A DNA stretch of 64,000 bases, from positions 1 to 64,000 of the forward strand of contig WQZG01000001.1 of assembly GCA_009780855.1 (NCBI GenBank), in the 5' to 3' direction. The position numbers and the translations under genes are program-made. The notes beneath the pieces were generated by a model. It worked only from the letters and a program-made list of their open reading frames with translations. It had not been told where the DNA came from and ran no database searches. Numbering within the stretch: position 1 is the first letter of the stretch; each line of letters opens with the position of its first letter. Positions 52,916 to 62,257 of this stretch are shown here, one piece after another. This stretch comes from Treponema sp. (GTDB taxonomy: Bacteria > Spirochaetota > Spirochaetia > Treponematales > Breznakiellaceae).

Positions 52916-54010
52916 TCAAAACTCAATCTCACTGGGATCAAATGGTTTATCTGGTAGTCCCATTTGTACTTGGCTGACTTGTTCTGGAAGTTCTTTTTTC
53001 CCGGCTAATCTTGCGAATTCCTCAACTATATCAAGTGATTCATCCCACTGGTACAACCCTGACTCATTAAGGATACAAATTGCTTTACATTTCGGACATC
53101 TACTTCTATCATTGAAAAATTCTTCCAGATTTGTACCACAAAAAAAACATGTCCTGGGAGGATTTGCCCGGGCCTCGGTAATACGATATTCCTTTTCCGC
53201 TGCGGAAGTTCTATTTTCAGCAATACGTTCCTGGCCTGCTCTCCATGATGGAAACCCTTCGATTAGATCATTCCAAGGTTTAAAGAGAGCAGCATAATAC
53301 ATTTTTTTAAGGTCATCATCTGTCTTCTTTGGATATTGTTTGCGTAGGATTTCTGCTGTGAATCGTAAAAAGCTATATGGGTCCTTAAGCCAGAAGGGAT
53401 CAAGCCCGTTCGCTTGAATTCGTTTTACCGCTGCATCATCAAGATCGAATCCTACTTCCTTGGAAATTTTTTGAATTTTAATAAATATAATGGTGAGGGT
53501 ATTTTCCCCGCCATCAATCGCGGGGCTATTTACATTCACATTATTATATACATAACCATTACCAATATCATTATCATTATCAGCTTGGGTTGAATTGTTC
53601 TCATTAGGCAACCTAAGCAGTGATTGAGTTGAATTATTTTGAGTTATATTATCATGATAATCTTCAAAGGTTTGTTTTTTGGCATTTTGGTTTCCCTCCG
53701 GTGCTCCTCCCAATTTACCGTTTTCAAGAGCTTTTTTTATTTTTAATTCAGACCTGGAAGAACCCCCAGCTTTGCCAAGTTCTGCTCTGCGTTTTACCTC
53801 GGCTTCCCATTTTTCCATATTTTTTTCAAGTTCAGGCTTGTACATTATCCATAATGAAAATTCTTCTCCTTTGGAAAAATTTGGTTCTACCCGGGTTTGT
53901 TCATATATCAATACTTTTTTCAGAAAACGATATTGTTCAATTTCAGAAAGGTTCCCGGCTTCAAGAGCTTCCCAGAGTTTATGAGGTGTTAGTAAATAAT
54001 CTCCAGCCAT
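52916..54010 (-). CDS. Phage-type replication-like protein with C-terminal zinc ribbon
   Basis: The N-terminal ~85 residues (LLTPHKLWEALEAGNLSEIEQYRFLKKVLIYEQTRVEP) resemble small phage proteins of the DUF6291/replisome-organiser kind. A low-complexity Asn/Thr region (about 115-165) follows. A helical middle (VKRIQANGLDPFWLKDPYSFLRFTAEIL) leads to a zinc ribbon, CFFC...CPKC (near 295-318). The position two bases after the 77-residue gene and before the terminase fits a replication or regulatory role; neither is proven. Confidence 0.6.
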   Translation of the reverse strand: MAGDYLLTPHKLWEALEAGNLSEIEQYRFLKKVLIYEQTRVEPNFSKGEEFSLWIMYKPELEKNMEKWEAEVKRRAELGKAGGSSRSELKIKKALENGKLGGAPEGNQNAKKQTFEDYHDNITQNNSTQSLLRLPNENNSTQADNDNDIGNGYVYNNVNVNSPAIDGGENTLTIIFIKIQKISKEVGFDLDDAAVKRIQANGLDPFWLKDPYSFLRFTAEILRKQYPKKTDDDLKKMYYAALFKPWNDLIEGFPSWRAGQERIAENRTSAAEKEYRITEARANPPRTCFFCGTNLEEFFNDRSRCPKCKAICILNESGLYQWDESLDIVEEFARLAGKKELPEQVSQVQMGLPDKPFDPSEIEF

Positions 54011-54012
54011 GC

Positions 54013-54246
54013 TTATACCCCGGTTAACACAGACACAGTCTTCTCAATTCTATATGTCCGATGAAAATCACGTATAGAAACAATGAGCGATACAACGCCG
54101 AAATTTATGCCTCGTGTTTCGTTTTCAAGTTTTTCAATTACTGCCGCCGGTATGTTGGAATAATTCTCGTTCTGTGATAAAGTAGAATTGTCATCACCGC
54201 CCCGGACAGGCCGCAAACCTTGAAGGGGTTTTCTTATATCATGCAT
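54013..54246 (-). CDS. 77-residue island protein, unknown
   Basis: I recognise no family. The sequence ends with GINFGVVSLIVSIRDFHRTYRIEKTVSVL, a possible short hydrophobic strand and helix. It overlaps the Xis-like gene by 8 bases and leads directly to the replication-like gene, so it belongs to one transcript. Confidence 0.6.
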   Translation of the reverse strand: MHDIRKPLQGLRPVRGGDDNSTLSQNENYSNIPAAVIEKLENETRGINFGVVSLIVSIRDFHRTYRIEKTVSVLTGV

Positions 54247-54436
54247 GGAATGCCTCCCCTTGCCGTGGGATCGCCGGAACGCTTATGGAATCCAGATATG
54301 AAGAAATATCAGCTTCTGAAAATAAATACCGATCACCGATTTTCCTGTATGAGATTCGTCGGAGTTTGATTAGCCGCCTCACGGTAATTTCTGAAACACC
54401 CAGTCTCTCGGAGACTTGCAAAACTGAAAAGAGCAT
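54239..54436 (-). CDS. Xis/AlpA-like helix-turn-helix protein
   Basis: The 65-residue protein is an excisionase-type winged HTH: FSVLQVSERLGVSEITVRRLIKLRRISYRKIGDRYLFSEADISSYL. Such proteins bend DNA for excision or activate an integrase promoter. GGGAGGGCTAA gives a clear ribosome site. A CCGCT-type palindrome lies 26 bases upstream (54462). It is placed between integrase and replication genes, as in phage satellites. Confidence 0.88.
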   Translation of the reverse strand: MLFSVLQVSERLGVSEITVRRLIKLRRISYRKIGDRYLFSEADISSYLDSISVPAIPRQGEAFHA

Positions 54437-54461
54437 TTTAGCCCTCCCATGATAACATTAA

Positions 54462-54475
54462 ACCGCTCAAGCGGT
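54462..54475. promoter_or_regulatory. 14 bp palindrome upstream of the Xis-like gene
   Basis: ACCGCT-CA-AGCGGT is perfectly symmetrical in its arms and lies 26-39 bases before the ATG, where an operator for this operon could be. Confidence 0.45.
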
Positions 54476-54657
54476 CTGTGTTTCGTAGGATAATGCTTAA
54501 ATAACCTGTATGCAAAACTGGAATTATACTGAATCTATACTGGATTAATCCGTTTTTTATCTTTTATCTTTATTTTCATCTCTGGCATCTTGAAAGTACC
54601 GTTTTATTGTATCTTCTTTAAGATCGCATTTTATAAAATTGAGATAATTATCTTGTG

Positions 54658-54927
54658 TCAAACGATCATCGTATCTGTTTTCAACAATCCAGAAAATAAA
54701 TCTTCTTCTTTTAATAGTTCCTTTTCGCCTGGAAACAGTGCAAAAGAATCTATTTTTTGAAGAATCGATTGTTGGAACTGATTATCATATCGCATAAAAT
54801 ATACAAGTTTTAGTTTTTGTTCTTCAGAAATACCTGATAAATATTCGAGAAGTTCATCTTTATTATACTTATTGATTCTCTTTTTTAATTCAAATTCAGT
54901 TAATTCATTATCATTCCCATTTCTCAC
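54658..54927 (-). CDS. 89-residue island protein, possibly frameshifted
   Basis: The GTG start at 54927 has AGGGAG 7 bases upstream. The protein is helical (ELTEFELKKRINKYNKDELLEYLSGISEEQKLKLVYFMRYD) with no known family. After about residue 75 a second frame reads on to a TAA at 54557-54559 with a convincing sequence (RRFIFWIVENRYDDRLTQDN, then YLNFIKCDLKEDTIKRYF). The real C-terminus may be that one, joined by a lost frameshift near 54720. Confidence 0.55.
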   Translation of the reverse strand: MRNGNDNELTEFELKKRINKYNKDELLEYLSGISEEQKLKLVYFMRYDNQFQQSILQKIDSFALFPGEKELLKEEDLFSGLLKTDTMIV

Positions 54928-55090
54928 TCTTTTCTCCCTCCCCCGACGATTTCGCATCGTAACAGCCCTGGATGGATAATTTCACATCCAGATTAATCAG
55001 GCGCGTCTTATGGCCCTTCTCACATATCCTGGAAGGTTTTATGATACCTTCCGGTCCGTAATTATTCCCAGCATTCAAAAGCTTCCACAT
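54911..55090 (-). CDS. 59-residue protein coupled to the integrase
   Basis: The ATG overlaps the integrase stop as TGATG and GGGG lies 5 bases upstream. The peptide has a CEKGHKTRL stretch and GCYDAKSSGEGEK. The two Cys and His could be a small zinc site. Its end overlaps the start of the 89-residue gene by 17 bases. The function is unknown. Confidence 0.55.
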   Translation of the reverse strand: MWKLLNAGNNYGPEGIIKPSRICEKGHKTRLINLDVKLSIQGCYDAKSSGEGEKSEKWE

Positions 55091-56238
55091 CAAGCCCCTA
55101 TCTTGAATTGCAAGATGTTCCCAAACACTTCGGCGCCAACCCTGCCGACTTCTTCAAGATTTTCTTCGGTGATGTGATCAGCGTATTCTTCAAAAACTGC
55201 CCTGCTCTTATGCCCTGTTATACGGCTCACCTGATCAGCAGTCATACGGTCCACCATCCGGGCTGCGTAATAATGCCGCCATGAATGAAACACGATTCTC
55301 CGCAACACAGGGTCAATCCCGATTCCGATTAATGCATCATGCAACCCGTCAAGTAAGACATTTCGATCTATAGGTTTATTTTTCAGGTTACTGTGAAAAA
55401 TAAATCCATCTTTCCCATATGGATTATTATTAGCAAGTTCAAGCAGTTTTGTTTTTACTTCAGGTAAAAGAAATACCCGCCGGGTTTCACCATTTTTCGG
55501 ACATTTTAGACCGTCGTAAGCGCTCCATGAATGTTGTATGCGTAAAGTCCGGGCTTCGATATCTTCCTGTTTAAGGGCCAATACTTCACCACTTCTTAGA
55601 CCGGTAGTACAGGCCAAAAGGGAAGCGGTATAAGCCCGTTTGTCTTTCCATGAGCTGGCAAATAAAACCTGCGCTTCAAGGGGTGTCAATACACCTCGTT
55701 TTTTCGTTTCTCCGGTGAAACTGACCAAGCCCACAGTTGGATCTGCCGGTATCATCCCTTCCCGGAAAGCCCATGCCAGGCATGTTGTACCAACAGCCAT
55801 GACTTTGTTGACTGACGCTGGCGCTTGACCGCTTTCGGCGAGCGAAAGCGAGAAGTCTTTCAGGTCCTGCCTGGTAATGCTGTTGAGAGTGCGGCCCCGG
55901 AAAGCCGGTTCCCAGTGTTTATTAAATCGACTCGTGCTTTCATAACAATGCCGCTTCCCAATACTCTGCCCATGTGCTAATTTTTCTCGAATGTAAGGCG
56001 AAGTTTCATGATTCCAGAACTCTTTAAGAAACTCTGAAAATGAAACCGTTCCCTTCCCAGACTTTACCGCCGCAACATCAATTAATCCCCGATCCTTCAA
56101 TGCCTGGACAATTCGCAAGGCGTCATCTGAATTAAGTTCCGTCCTTTTCATTGTTTTCATGATATTTTCAATCCCTGTTGCCGCCTCCAAAGTCCGGGGT
56201 TTACGGACCTGCCGGTCGGAATGCCGGATTTGAGCCAT
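55090..56238 (-). CDS. Island integrase (tyrosine recombinase), catalytic part
   Basis: The catalytic domain is complete: Arg in CTTGLRSGEVLALK, His-x-x-Arg in FHSWRHYYAARM, His in ITGHKS and Tyr in FEEYADH. The core-binding domain precedes it (FSEFLKEFWNHETSPYIREKLAHGQSIG). The first ~26 residues of this frame are probably not native; the gene continues upstream in another frame (56157-56375), needing a -1 shift near 56205. An internal ATG at 56160 could still give a protein of 356 residues without the arm-binding domain. It is the gene nearest to the intact tRNA, as expected for the island's integrase. Confidence 0.88.
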   Translation of the reverse strand: MAQIRHSDRQVRKPRTLEAATGIENIMKTMKRTELNSDDALRIVQALKDRGLIDVAAVKSGKGTVSFSEFLKEFWNHETSPYIREKLAHGQSIGKRHCYESTSRFNKHWEPAFRGRTLNSITRQDLKDFSLSLAESGQAPASVNKVMAVGTTCLAWAFREGMIPADPTVGLVSFTGETKKRGVLTPLEAQVLFASSWKDKRAYTASLLACTTGLRSGEVLALKQEDIEARTLRIQHSWSAYDGLKCPKNGETRRVFLLPEVKTKLLELANNNPYGKDGFIFHSNLKNKPIDRNVLLDGLHDALIGIGIDPVLRRIVFHSWRHYYAARMVDRMTADQVSRITGHKSRAVFEEYADHITEENLEEVGRVGAEVFGNILQFKIGA

Positions 56239-56375
56239 TCGGCAATAATTAGCAAGGCTTCATCCCGGTTCTTTGTTCCGGTCGATCGGGCTGTGAGCTT
56301 TACTCCAGTTTGTGGATCAACAAGTTCTGTGTAAAATATACCGTTGTGTCTTGTATGCAAATAATAACGGCGCAT
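56157..56375 (-). pseudogene. N-terminal arm-binding part of the integrase, other frame
   Basis: After AGGAGGAGTG and ATG the frame reads MRRYYLHTRHNGIFYTELVD and GVKLTARSTGTKNRDEALLIIAEWLKSGIPTGR, the AP2-like arm-binding domain. A -1 step after GGCAGG joins it to VRKPRTLEAATG of the integrase frame, giving a natural 427-residue protein. No slippery heptamer is evident, so I read it as a disabling frameshift. Confidence 0.8.
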
Positions 56376-56489
56376 CACTCCTCCTCTGAGAAAGGTGTTT
56401 CTACCTTTTTTCTCACTGGTCTTGGAGTTAAGGCGCCGGTGTTTCCGGTGGTCTTAAACTATTTTGTTATCCCATAAGGAATTACAGTC

Positions 56490-56562
<73 letters not shown>

Positions 56563-56660
56563 TTAATAAGTTCTATTACCCTACTTTCTTTTTGGGATTA
56601 TGTCAAGCGAATTTTCATTTTAATCATCTTTTCTGCGGAAAAACGCATAAATTCCGGTGT

Positions 56661-57824
56661 CTAATGCCCAAATTTTGCCTTAAACCCTTTCAAATCACAT
56701 TGTTTATCAAAAATCCGGCGGTCCAAAGCCAGGCCAAATCCGCTGGATTGCGGAATTTCCAAAAAACCGTTCTTTATGCTGTAGGCGGATCTGTCAATTC
56801 CTTCGGCATCGGCCGCGTCGTACTCGACAAGGGCGAATTTACCGGTACAGGCGGCAAGGTGGCCGCAGGCGAAGTTTCCGTAGAATCCGCCGTAATTATG
56901 GGGGGCGCAGAGTATGCCGAACGGTTCAGTTTCCCTGCACAGTTCCATCAGGCTAAAGAATCCGTAACCGCGCAGGTCGTACTGGATTATGTCAATTAAA
57001 CCTTTTTTTGCCCAGTCAACAAGCGATGGACTTGCCTGTCCTTCGCCGTCGGCTATCAGGGTTTTGATGTTGTTTTCCTTCATCCATGTTTTTAGATTGG
57101 CGTAAAGCATATTGTCCTCATAAAATGCTTCTTCCAGCCAATATAGGTTTGATTCTTTTACAGCCAGCAAAAATTCTTTGGCGATGTTCAGGTTATACCC
57201 GTTATTGGCGTCTGCCATTATTTTACCGTCTCCGATCAGGACGCGTACAGCATTCACAATTTCGATATCCCGCTCAAGGCCCCGGGCAAGCGGCATCCAC
57301 ATCGCGCCGCGGCCGATTTTTATTTTGAAATTCCGGTGGCCGGCAGCAAGACCTTCTGATACTTCTCCCAAAATAAAATCCAGCGCCTCACGGTTGTTTT
57401 CGATATGGAGTTCATCGAAATAAATTGTGGTATCATAAACAGGAACCGAAAATTTGCCGGCGATCGAATCGGGGGTTTTGGCAGCCAGTTTGTAAACCGG
57501 CTTTTTAAAATAATTACCCAGCCAGTCCAGAATCGGAAACTCAATGCAGCGGTATTGCGCCGCAAGCATCCTGTTATCATCAAATAACGCACGCAGGGGA
57601 AGCCCGGTCAATTGTTCAGCCCGGCGTTTGTTGATCGCACTCCAGCCAAAGCCTTCAATTCCGCCGGCTTTGATGACGGCGATCGGAGTTTCTCCTCCCC
57701 ATCCGTGTGTATCAAGTCTTGCGTTTTTACCCGCAATCCTGGGTCTCCTGTACGGCAGGGGCGCGGTACAAATTTCTTCAATCCGCAGGCTGTCATCAAT
57801 TTCGTTTAAATCTATATTCAGCAT
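56661..57824 (-). CDS. Enolase-superfamily enzyme (mandelate racemase / muconate lactonizing type)
   Basis: The ATG at 57824 is chosen because GGAGGG lies 4 bases upstream; the frame is open to 58082. The 387-residue protein has the family's Lys motif (RNFKIKIGRG), metal ligands in MADANNG, YWLEEAF and IADGEG, and a His in CAPHNYGGFYG. These suggest abstraction of a proton next to a carboxylate of an acid sugar or related compound. The specific substrate cannot be told. It is divergent from the TcdA-like gene and lies after the island's tRNA. Confidence 0.85.
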   Translation of the reverse strand: MLNIDLNEIDDSLRIEEICTAPLPYRRPRIAGKNARLDTHGWGGETPIAVIKAGGIEGFGWSAINKRRAEQLTGLPLRALFDDNRMLAAQYRCIEFPILDWLGNYFKKPVYKLAAKTPDSIAGKFSVPVYDTTIYFDELHIENNREALDFILGEVSEGLAAGHRNFKIKIGRGAMWMPLARGLERDIEIVNAVRVLIGDGKIMADANNGYNLNIAKEFLLAVKESNLYWLEEAFYEDNMLYANLKTWMKENNIKTLIADGEGQASPSLVDWAKKGLIDIIQYDLRGYGFFSLMELCRETEPFGILCAPHNYGGFYGNFACGHLAACTGKFALVEYDAADAEGIDRSAYSIKNGFLEIPQSSGFGLALDRRIFDKQCDLKGFKAKFGH

Positions 57825-57881
57825 AATTCCCTCCAAAAAATACTCTATTAACCAATAATAATTATAAGTACAATCATTATA

Positions 57882-58667
57882 ATGAATATCAATCCGGCTT
57901 TCCAAAGACTGTCCCTTCTCATCGGCAATGACGCGGCCTCGGCACTTGCCGGTACAAAAGTTATTATCTTTGGCCTGGGCGGTGTCGGAAGCTGGTGCGC
58001 GGAAGCTTTGGTCCGTTCCGGCATAGGGAGCATTATCCTTGTTGATTATGACACAATTGATATTACCAATATCAACAGACAAATTGAAGCTACGGCAAAA
58101 ACAATCGGTTTGGCCAAAACCGAAGTTCTCGCTGCGAGGTTAAAAGAAATTAATCCTGAATGTAACGTTGATGTTATTGATAAATTTTTTTCGTGCCAAG
58201 GAAATAATGATAATAAAAACAATTTAGAAATTCAGGAGAAAACCGCGATGGAATTCGGCATCCCCAATGCCGATTACATTATCGATGCCATTGACAGTAT
58301 AGAAAGCAAACTCGACTTGATTGAATGCGCTGTCCGCTGCGGTGTAACTTTATTTTCTTCAATGGGAATGGCTCTAAGGCTCGATCCAACCAGGCTGCGC
58401 ACCGCCGATATCTGGGAAACATCCGGCTGTCCGCTGGCACGGCGTGTCCGCGAAGGCCTTCGTAAACGCGGCTTTAGCGCGAACTTTACCGCTGTTTACA
58501 GTGATGAAAAACCAATTACGCCGGGAGATAAAAAAATTAACGGAAGCGCTGTTACGGTAACAGCCGCGGCGGGCATGATCCTGGCAAGTCTGGTAATCCG
58601 GGATATTTTCGATATTAATCGTTGCGATAGTAATCGCAGCAATTTAAATCGCTGCGGAGAATCATGA
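57882..58667 (+). CDS. tcdA: TcdA/ThiF-like E1 enzyme (t6A dehydratase family)
   Basis: TcdA converts t6A37 in tRNA to its cyclic form. The 261-residue protein has the ATP-binding FGLGGVGSWCAEALVRSGIGSIILVDYDTIDITNINRQIEA and the DAIDSIESKLDLIECA helix. It ends with a usual GMILASLVIRDIF. An unusually long Asn/Lys-rich loop (about 107-118) is inserted. The stop overlaps the following ttcA-like start by 4 bases (ATGA). The identity of the family is secure; tRNA specificity is inferred from length and neighbour. Confidence 0.85.
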   Translation: MNINPAFQRLSLLIGNDAASALAGTKVIIFGLGGVGSWCAEALVRSGIGSIILVDYDTIDITNINRQIEATAKTIGLAKTEVLAARLKEINPECNVDVIDKFFSCQGNNDNKNNLEIQEKTAMEFGIPNADYIIDAIDSIESKLDLIECAVRCGVTLFSSMGMALRLDPTRLRTADIWETSGCPLARRVREGLRKRGFSANFTAVYSDEKPITPGDKKINGSAVTVTAAAGMILASLVIRDIFDINRCDSNRSNLNRCGES

Positions 58668-59428
58668 GCAACCGTTTTCTGCGCAGGGCTAACGCCGACA
58701 CCATTGTTGAAAAACTCTGTACCAAAGTAATCATGGAACGCGGGCTAATCGGCCCCGGCGACCGTATTCTTATAGGCGCGTCAGGCGGCAAGGATTCCAC
58801 TGTCCTGACCTGGGCGCTGTCCAGGCTGCAGTCTGTAATAAAAATAAATTACGAGTTAAAGGCCCTTCATATTTCCAATGATTTTGACGGGAATAACTGC
58901 AATCCAAATCTCGGCGGATTTTGCTCGGAATGGAACATCCCTTATGAGGACATTAGTATTCCTGTGGAGGGAAGACTTAAACCAGGCAGGGAAATGAACT
59001 GTTACTGGTGTTCAACGCAGAGACGCACGGAGCTGCTGCGTTACGCAATCGAAAATAATTATAACAAGATCGCCCTGGGCCATCATCTTGACGACATCAT
59101 CGAAACTTTTTTTATGAACATGATAAACAAGGGGCAGTTAACCGCAATGCCGGTTTTGCTTGCGTATAAAAAATATCCTGTAAGTCTGATCCGGCCGCTG
59201 GCCTATCTGGAAGAAAAACAAATTATCGCCTGCGCACGGGAACTCGGCATTTTGGGTTCGGTCTGCACCTGCGCATACGGAGAAAATTCAGGACGAAGGG
59301 AAGTCAGGAAAAAAATTGCGGAACTCTGCGGCAGCAGGAGCGAAGTAAAAAGACGAATCCTGGCGGCGTTATCGTACGGACCAAAAGATCTGCTAATGGA
59401 AAGCGGTGACAGCCAGGGCGGTAACTGA
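58664..59428 (+). CDS. TtcA-like tRNA thiolase (PP-loop ATPase)
   Basis: The PP-loop GASGGKDSTVL is near residue 41. Cys pairs at NCNPNLGGFC and ELNCYWCS-type MNCYWCSTQRR fit the TtcA/TtuA group, which binds a 4Fe-4S cluster and sulfurates tRNA. ALGHHLDDIIETFFMNM is diagnostic. The product at C32 of tRNA (s2C) is likely but not certain. It forms an operon with the TcdA-like gene and converges on the hydantoinase gene, overlapping it by 36 bases. Confidence 0.85.
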   Translation: MSNRFLRRANADTIVEKLCTKVIMERGLIGPGDRILIGASGGKDSTVLTWALSRLQSVIKINYELKALHISNDFDGNNCNPNLGGFCSEWNIPYEDISIPVEGRLKPGREMNCYWCSTQRRTELLRYAIENNYNKIALGHHLDDIIETFFMNMINKGQLTAMPVLLAYKKYPVSLIRPLAYLEEKQIIACARELGILGSVCTCAYGENSGRREVRKKIAELCGSRSEVKRRILAALSYGPKDLLMESGDSQGGN

Positions 59429-61402
59429 AGTCCCAAGGTATACGGAGCCGTTTTTTGTTTTGCCTTCATGCTTGTTAAATTCAACGGTAATCGCCGGCTC
59501 TCCCCTCCCCCCGCGTTTCACAATCTCCGCGCGCGCTCCGGCCTCCGCTTCGGCGGCTGCAAAAGTCCCGGCCTCCGCCGCGGTGCGGAACTGCCCGGTC
59601 CCGCTAAAACCAAAAACCTTAAAGCCGGTAATTCCGTCTCTGCTGTAATCCGGACGTATCTCCACAGTATAGGAGGCCCTTATTTTGCCGGCGACAGCGC
59701 CAAGCGCGTTTGCGACTTCGTAATGCTGCGGAACAATTGCAGTTGTCCCAAGCAGCCGGGCCACATCATCAAGGAAGACGCGGATCGGCGCTCCCAGTCC
59801 GACCAGGGGATAAGCTGTTTTAAAACCAAAATCCAGGAGCCTGTCCGGGCTTCCCCTTAAAGCGGCTTCGTAACTTTTTTGTATAAAATATTTGGTTTCT
59901 TTTTCTGTTGTTTTTTTATGGAACTTGCGATCGTGATTTTCCAGCAGCATATTGCAGATTTCAAAATAGAGTTTGCGTTTTACTTCATCGTATACAAGAC
60001 CGCACAATTGTTCGACAGAAATATCCGTGTTAAAGGCAATGTGTTTGGCGGCCATAAGCGAAGCTTCTGCCGAATACGCTGAGAAATCATTTTTTAAATG
60101 CATTACATCGGTTGGGGTAAAACCGCACTTCAGAACCACGCCTTCGGCAAGCAGCCGCTGCGGATTAAAATTATAAATATCTGAACCCATAAGCTCCGCA
60201 GCTTCCCTTACCGGAAGCGGGCCATTTTCCAGTATTTTACAGAATTTTTTTTCGTCTTCCGTATAACGGCCGGAGTCCCTGATCCCGCTGCCAAGAATAA
60301 AATGTTCGTAAATAAAAAGCGAATGTTTGGTATGCGCCTGCGCCAGTTCACGGAGCCTGTCTGTCACAGCAGGATATTTGGCGGCGGCAACGCACAGCGG
60401 CTGCACCCTGTAGTCTTCAAGATAAATACCGTTGTCATCAAAATGAACGGCGGTATCGCCGCCCAGCCCAAAGGTTCTTACGGCAAATCCCTTAACAAAA
60501 GTTTTCCATTTGCCGACCGAAATCCCGTCTTCCGCCATTACCGGATTTCCGTTTTCCACAAGCGCGATATCGGTTGTAGTGCCGCCCATATCAATAATGA
60601 TACAGTCCTTTTGATCCGACAGCAAATTCCCGCCGGAAATACTGGCGGCAGGTCCGGAAAGCAATGTCTCCACCGGACGGACACAGGCAAACTCTTCTGA
60701 CATAAGACTGCAATCGCTCCGTACAATAACGGTCCTGGCATTTATTTCCCTTTCGGCCATGGCCTTTTTAATCGCGTCAAGAAATTCCTTGATCACCGGG
60801 AATAGCCTTGCGTTAAGCAAGGTGCCGGCCGCTCTCTGCAGACTGTTCAAATCGCTGAACAGTTCATAACCGCAGACAACCGGAATCGGATAAATTTCGC
60901 GGAACAGCGAAGCCGCTTTTTTTTCCAGCACGGCGTTATTCTTCATCGCGTAAAGTTCTATTATTCCCGCGCCGTCGAGGTTATTGAATTTTTCTTTTAT
61001 ACTTTTGGTAAGCAAATCCCAGTCCGGTTCCCTTTCAGCCTGGCCTGAAAAAGTTGTATAGCTATCCTGAATATGAATTTCGCCGGCCGGAGGAAGCCCG
61101 TATTTGCCTCCCAGTTCATTAATAACTTTCCCGTCGCCGCCCAAAAAAACAAGCTTGGCCCTGCCTCCGCGATCTTCCACGCAGGCATTGGTGGCCAGGG
61201 TTGTGGAAAGAGATAAAAAATCCGCGAGTTTGAGTTTATCCGCGGGCAGAGCCGACAGTGCTTCCAGAATACCGATGGATAAATCCTGTCTGGTAGTTAA
61301 AGCTTTTGCGGCTGCGATTAATTTATTTTCCGAAAAATCATAGATGACTGCATCGGTGTAAGTTCCGCCGGTGTCTATTCCAATGCCTAATTTGCTGTCC
61401 AT
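59393..61402 (-). CDS. Hydantoinase/oxoprolinase family protein (HyuA type)
   Basis: The 669-residue protein begins with an ASKHA-type nucleotide-binding motif, GIGIDTGGTYTDAVIYDF. It also has CIIIDMGGTTTDIALVENG and LGLGGDTAVHF-type FGLGGDTAVHFDDNG. This is the HyuA/N-methylhydantoinase A layout; such enzymes use ATP to open lactam rings such as 5-oxoproline or hydantoins. There is no HyuB subunit gene in the window, which is unusual for a functional hydantoinase. Confidence 0.85.
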   Translation of the reverse strand: MDSKLGIGIDTGGTYTDAVIYDFSENKLIAAAKALTTRQDLSIGILEALSALPADKLKLADFLSLSTTLATNACVEDRGGRAKLVFLGGDGKVINELGGKYGLPPAGEIHIQDSYTTFSGQAEREPDWDLLTKSIKEKFNNLDGAGIIELYAMKNNAVLEKKAASLFREIYPIPVVCGYELFSDLNSLQRAAGTLLNARLFPVIKEFLDAIKKAMAEREINARTVIVRSDCSLMSEEFACVRPVETLLSGPAASISGGNLLSDQKDCIIIDMGGTTTDIALVENGNPVMAEDGISVGKWKTFVKGFAVRTFGLGGDTAVHFDDNGIYLEDYRVQPLCVAAAKYPAVTDRLRELAQAHTKHSLFIYEHFILGSGIRDSGRYTEDEKKFCKILENGPLPVREAAELMGSDIYNFNPQRLLAEGVVLKCGFTPTDVMHLKNDFSAYSAEASLMAAKHIAFNTDISVEQLCGLVYDEVKRKLYFEICNMLLENHDRKFHKKTTEKETKYFIQKSYEAALRGSPDRLLDFGFKTAYPLVGLGAPIRVFLDDVARLLGTTAIVPQHYEVANALGAVAGKIRASYTVEIRPDYSRDGITGFKVFGFSGTGQFRTAAEAGTFAAAEAEAGARAEIVKRGGRGEPAITVEFNKHEGKTKNGSVYLGTSVTALAVTAFH

Positions 61403-61514
61403 TCAGTAAATATAAATAGTTATAAAAAAATTGTCTATAAAAACATCTATTATTTTTACTCAATTGCTTTTATATTAAAAAACATATATGAACATATAAA
61501 AAAGAGGAGAAATC

Positions 61515-62219
61515 ATGTCGATCCATATCACTGCCAAAAATGGGGAAATTGCGGATTCCATACTGCTGCCCGGAGATCCCCTGCGGGCAAAATTCATCGC
61601 GGAAAATTTTTTGGAAAATCCCAAACAATACAATGATATCAGAAACATGCTGGGATATACCGGACTGTACAAGGGGAAAAAAGTCTCTGTACAGGGGACA
61701 GGTATGGGTATTCCCTCAATATCAATTTACGTAAATGAGCTCTTCAGGGATTACGGTGTGCAGAAGGCGATCCGCATAGGAACGGCCGGTGCAATCCGGG
61801 AAGATGTAAAACTGCGCGACCTGGTTATCGCGCTGTCCGCAAGTACGGATTCCGGCGCAAACAAAATCCGGTTCGGGGGCAGAAGTTACGCGCCCACCGC
61901 GTCCTGGAGACTGATTAAGGCAGCCTGGGACATAGCGCAGGCCAAGGGATTTTCACCCAAGGCCGGACCGGTAATTTCCTCGGATATGTTCTATACCGAA
62001 AATCCCGATGACTGGAAATTATGGGCAAAGTTCGGCTGCCTGGCCGTGGAAATGGAAACCGCGGAACTGTATACGCTCGCGGCAAAATACAACAGGGAAG
62101 CCCTTTGTATGCTTACAATTTCGGACAGCCTGGTTACCGGAGAAGCCACCACTCCGCAGGAAAGGCAGACTACGTTTACAGCAATGATGGAAGTGGCGTT
62201 GGAAACAGTAGTTTCCTAG
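61515..62219 (+). CDS. deoD: Purine nucleoside phosphorylase DeoD
   Basis: DeoD splits purine (deoxy)nucleosides with phosphate to base and sugar phosphate. The 234 residues match throughout: [47 protein letters not shown] and the substrate-binding [13 protein letters not shown], with catalytic Asp in [21 protein letters not shown] gives the ribosome site. Just after the stop a degenerate GAAACAGTAGTTTCC repeat follows. Confidence 0.96.
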   Translation: MSIHITAKNGEIADSILLPGDPLRAKFIAENFLENPKQYNDIRNMLGYTGLYKGKKVSVQGTGMGIPSISIYVNELFRDYGVQKAIRIGTAGAIREDVKLRDLVIALSASTDSGANKIRFGGRSYAPTASWRLIKAAWDIAQAKGFSPKAGPVISSDMFYTENPDDWKLWAKFGCLAVEMETAELYTLAAKYNREALCMLTISDSLVTGEATTPQERQTTFTAMMEVALETVVS

Positions 62220-62250
62220 AAACTGTAGTTTACTAAAAACAGTAGTTTCC
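62201..62250. repeat. Three imperfect ~18 bp units around the deoD stop
   Basis: GGAAACAGTAGTTTCC (62201-62216) is a perfect 6 bp hairpin over the last deoD codons, and close copies follow near 62218 and 62236. No T run follows any of them, so their role as terminator is doubtful. Confidence 0.55.
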
Positions 62251-62257
62251 TAATTGC

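Noticed and set aside
56592-56999. 135-codon plus-strand ORF opposite the enolase-like gene
   Set aside because: It is antisense to conserved active-site regions and has no ribosome site.
59393-59428. Frameshift between the ttcA-like and hydantoinase genes
   Set aside because: Both frames end normally; the 36-base overlap is a plain convergent overlap.
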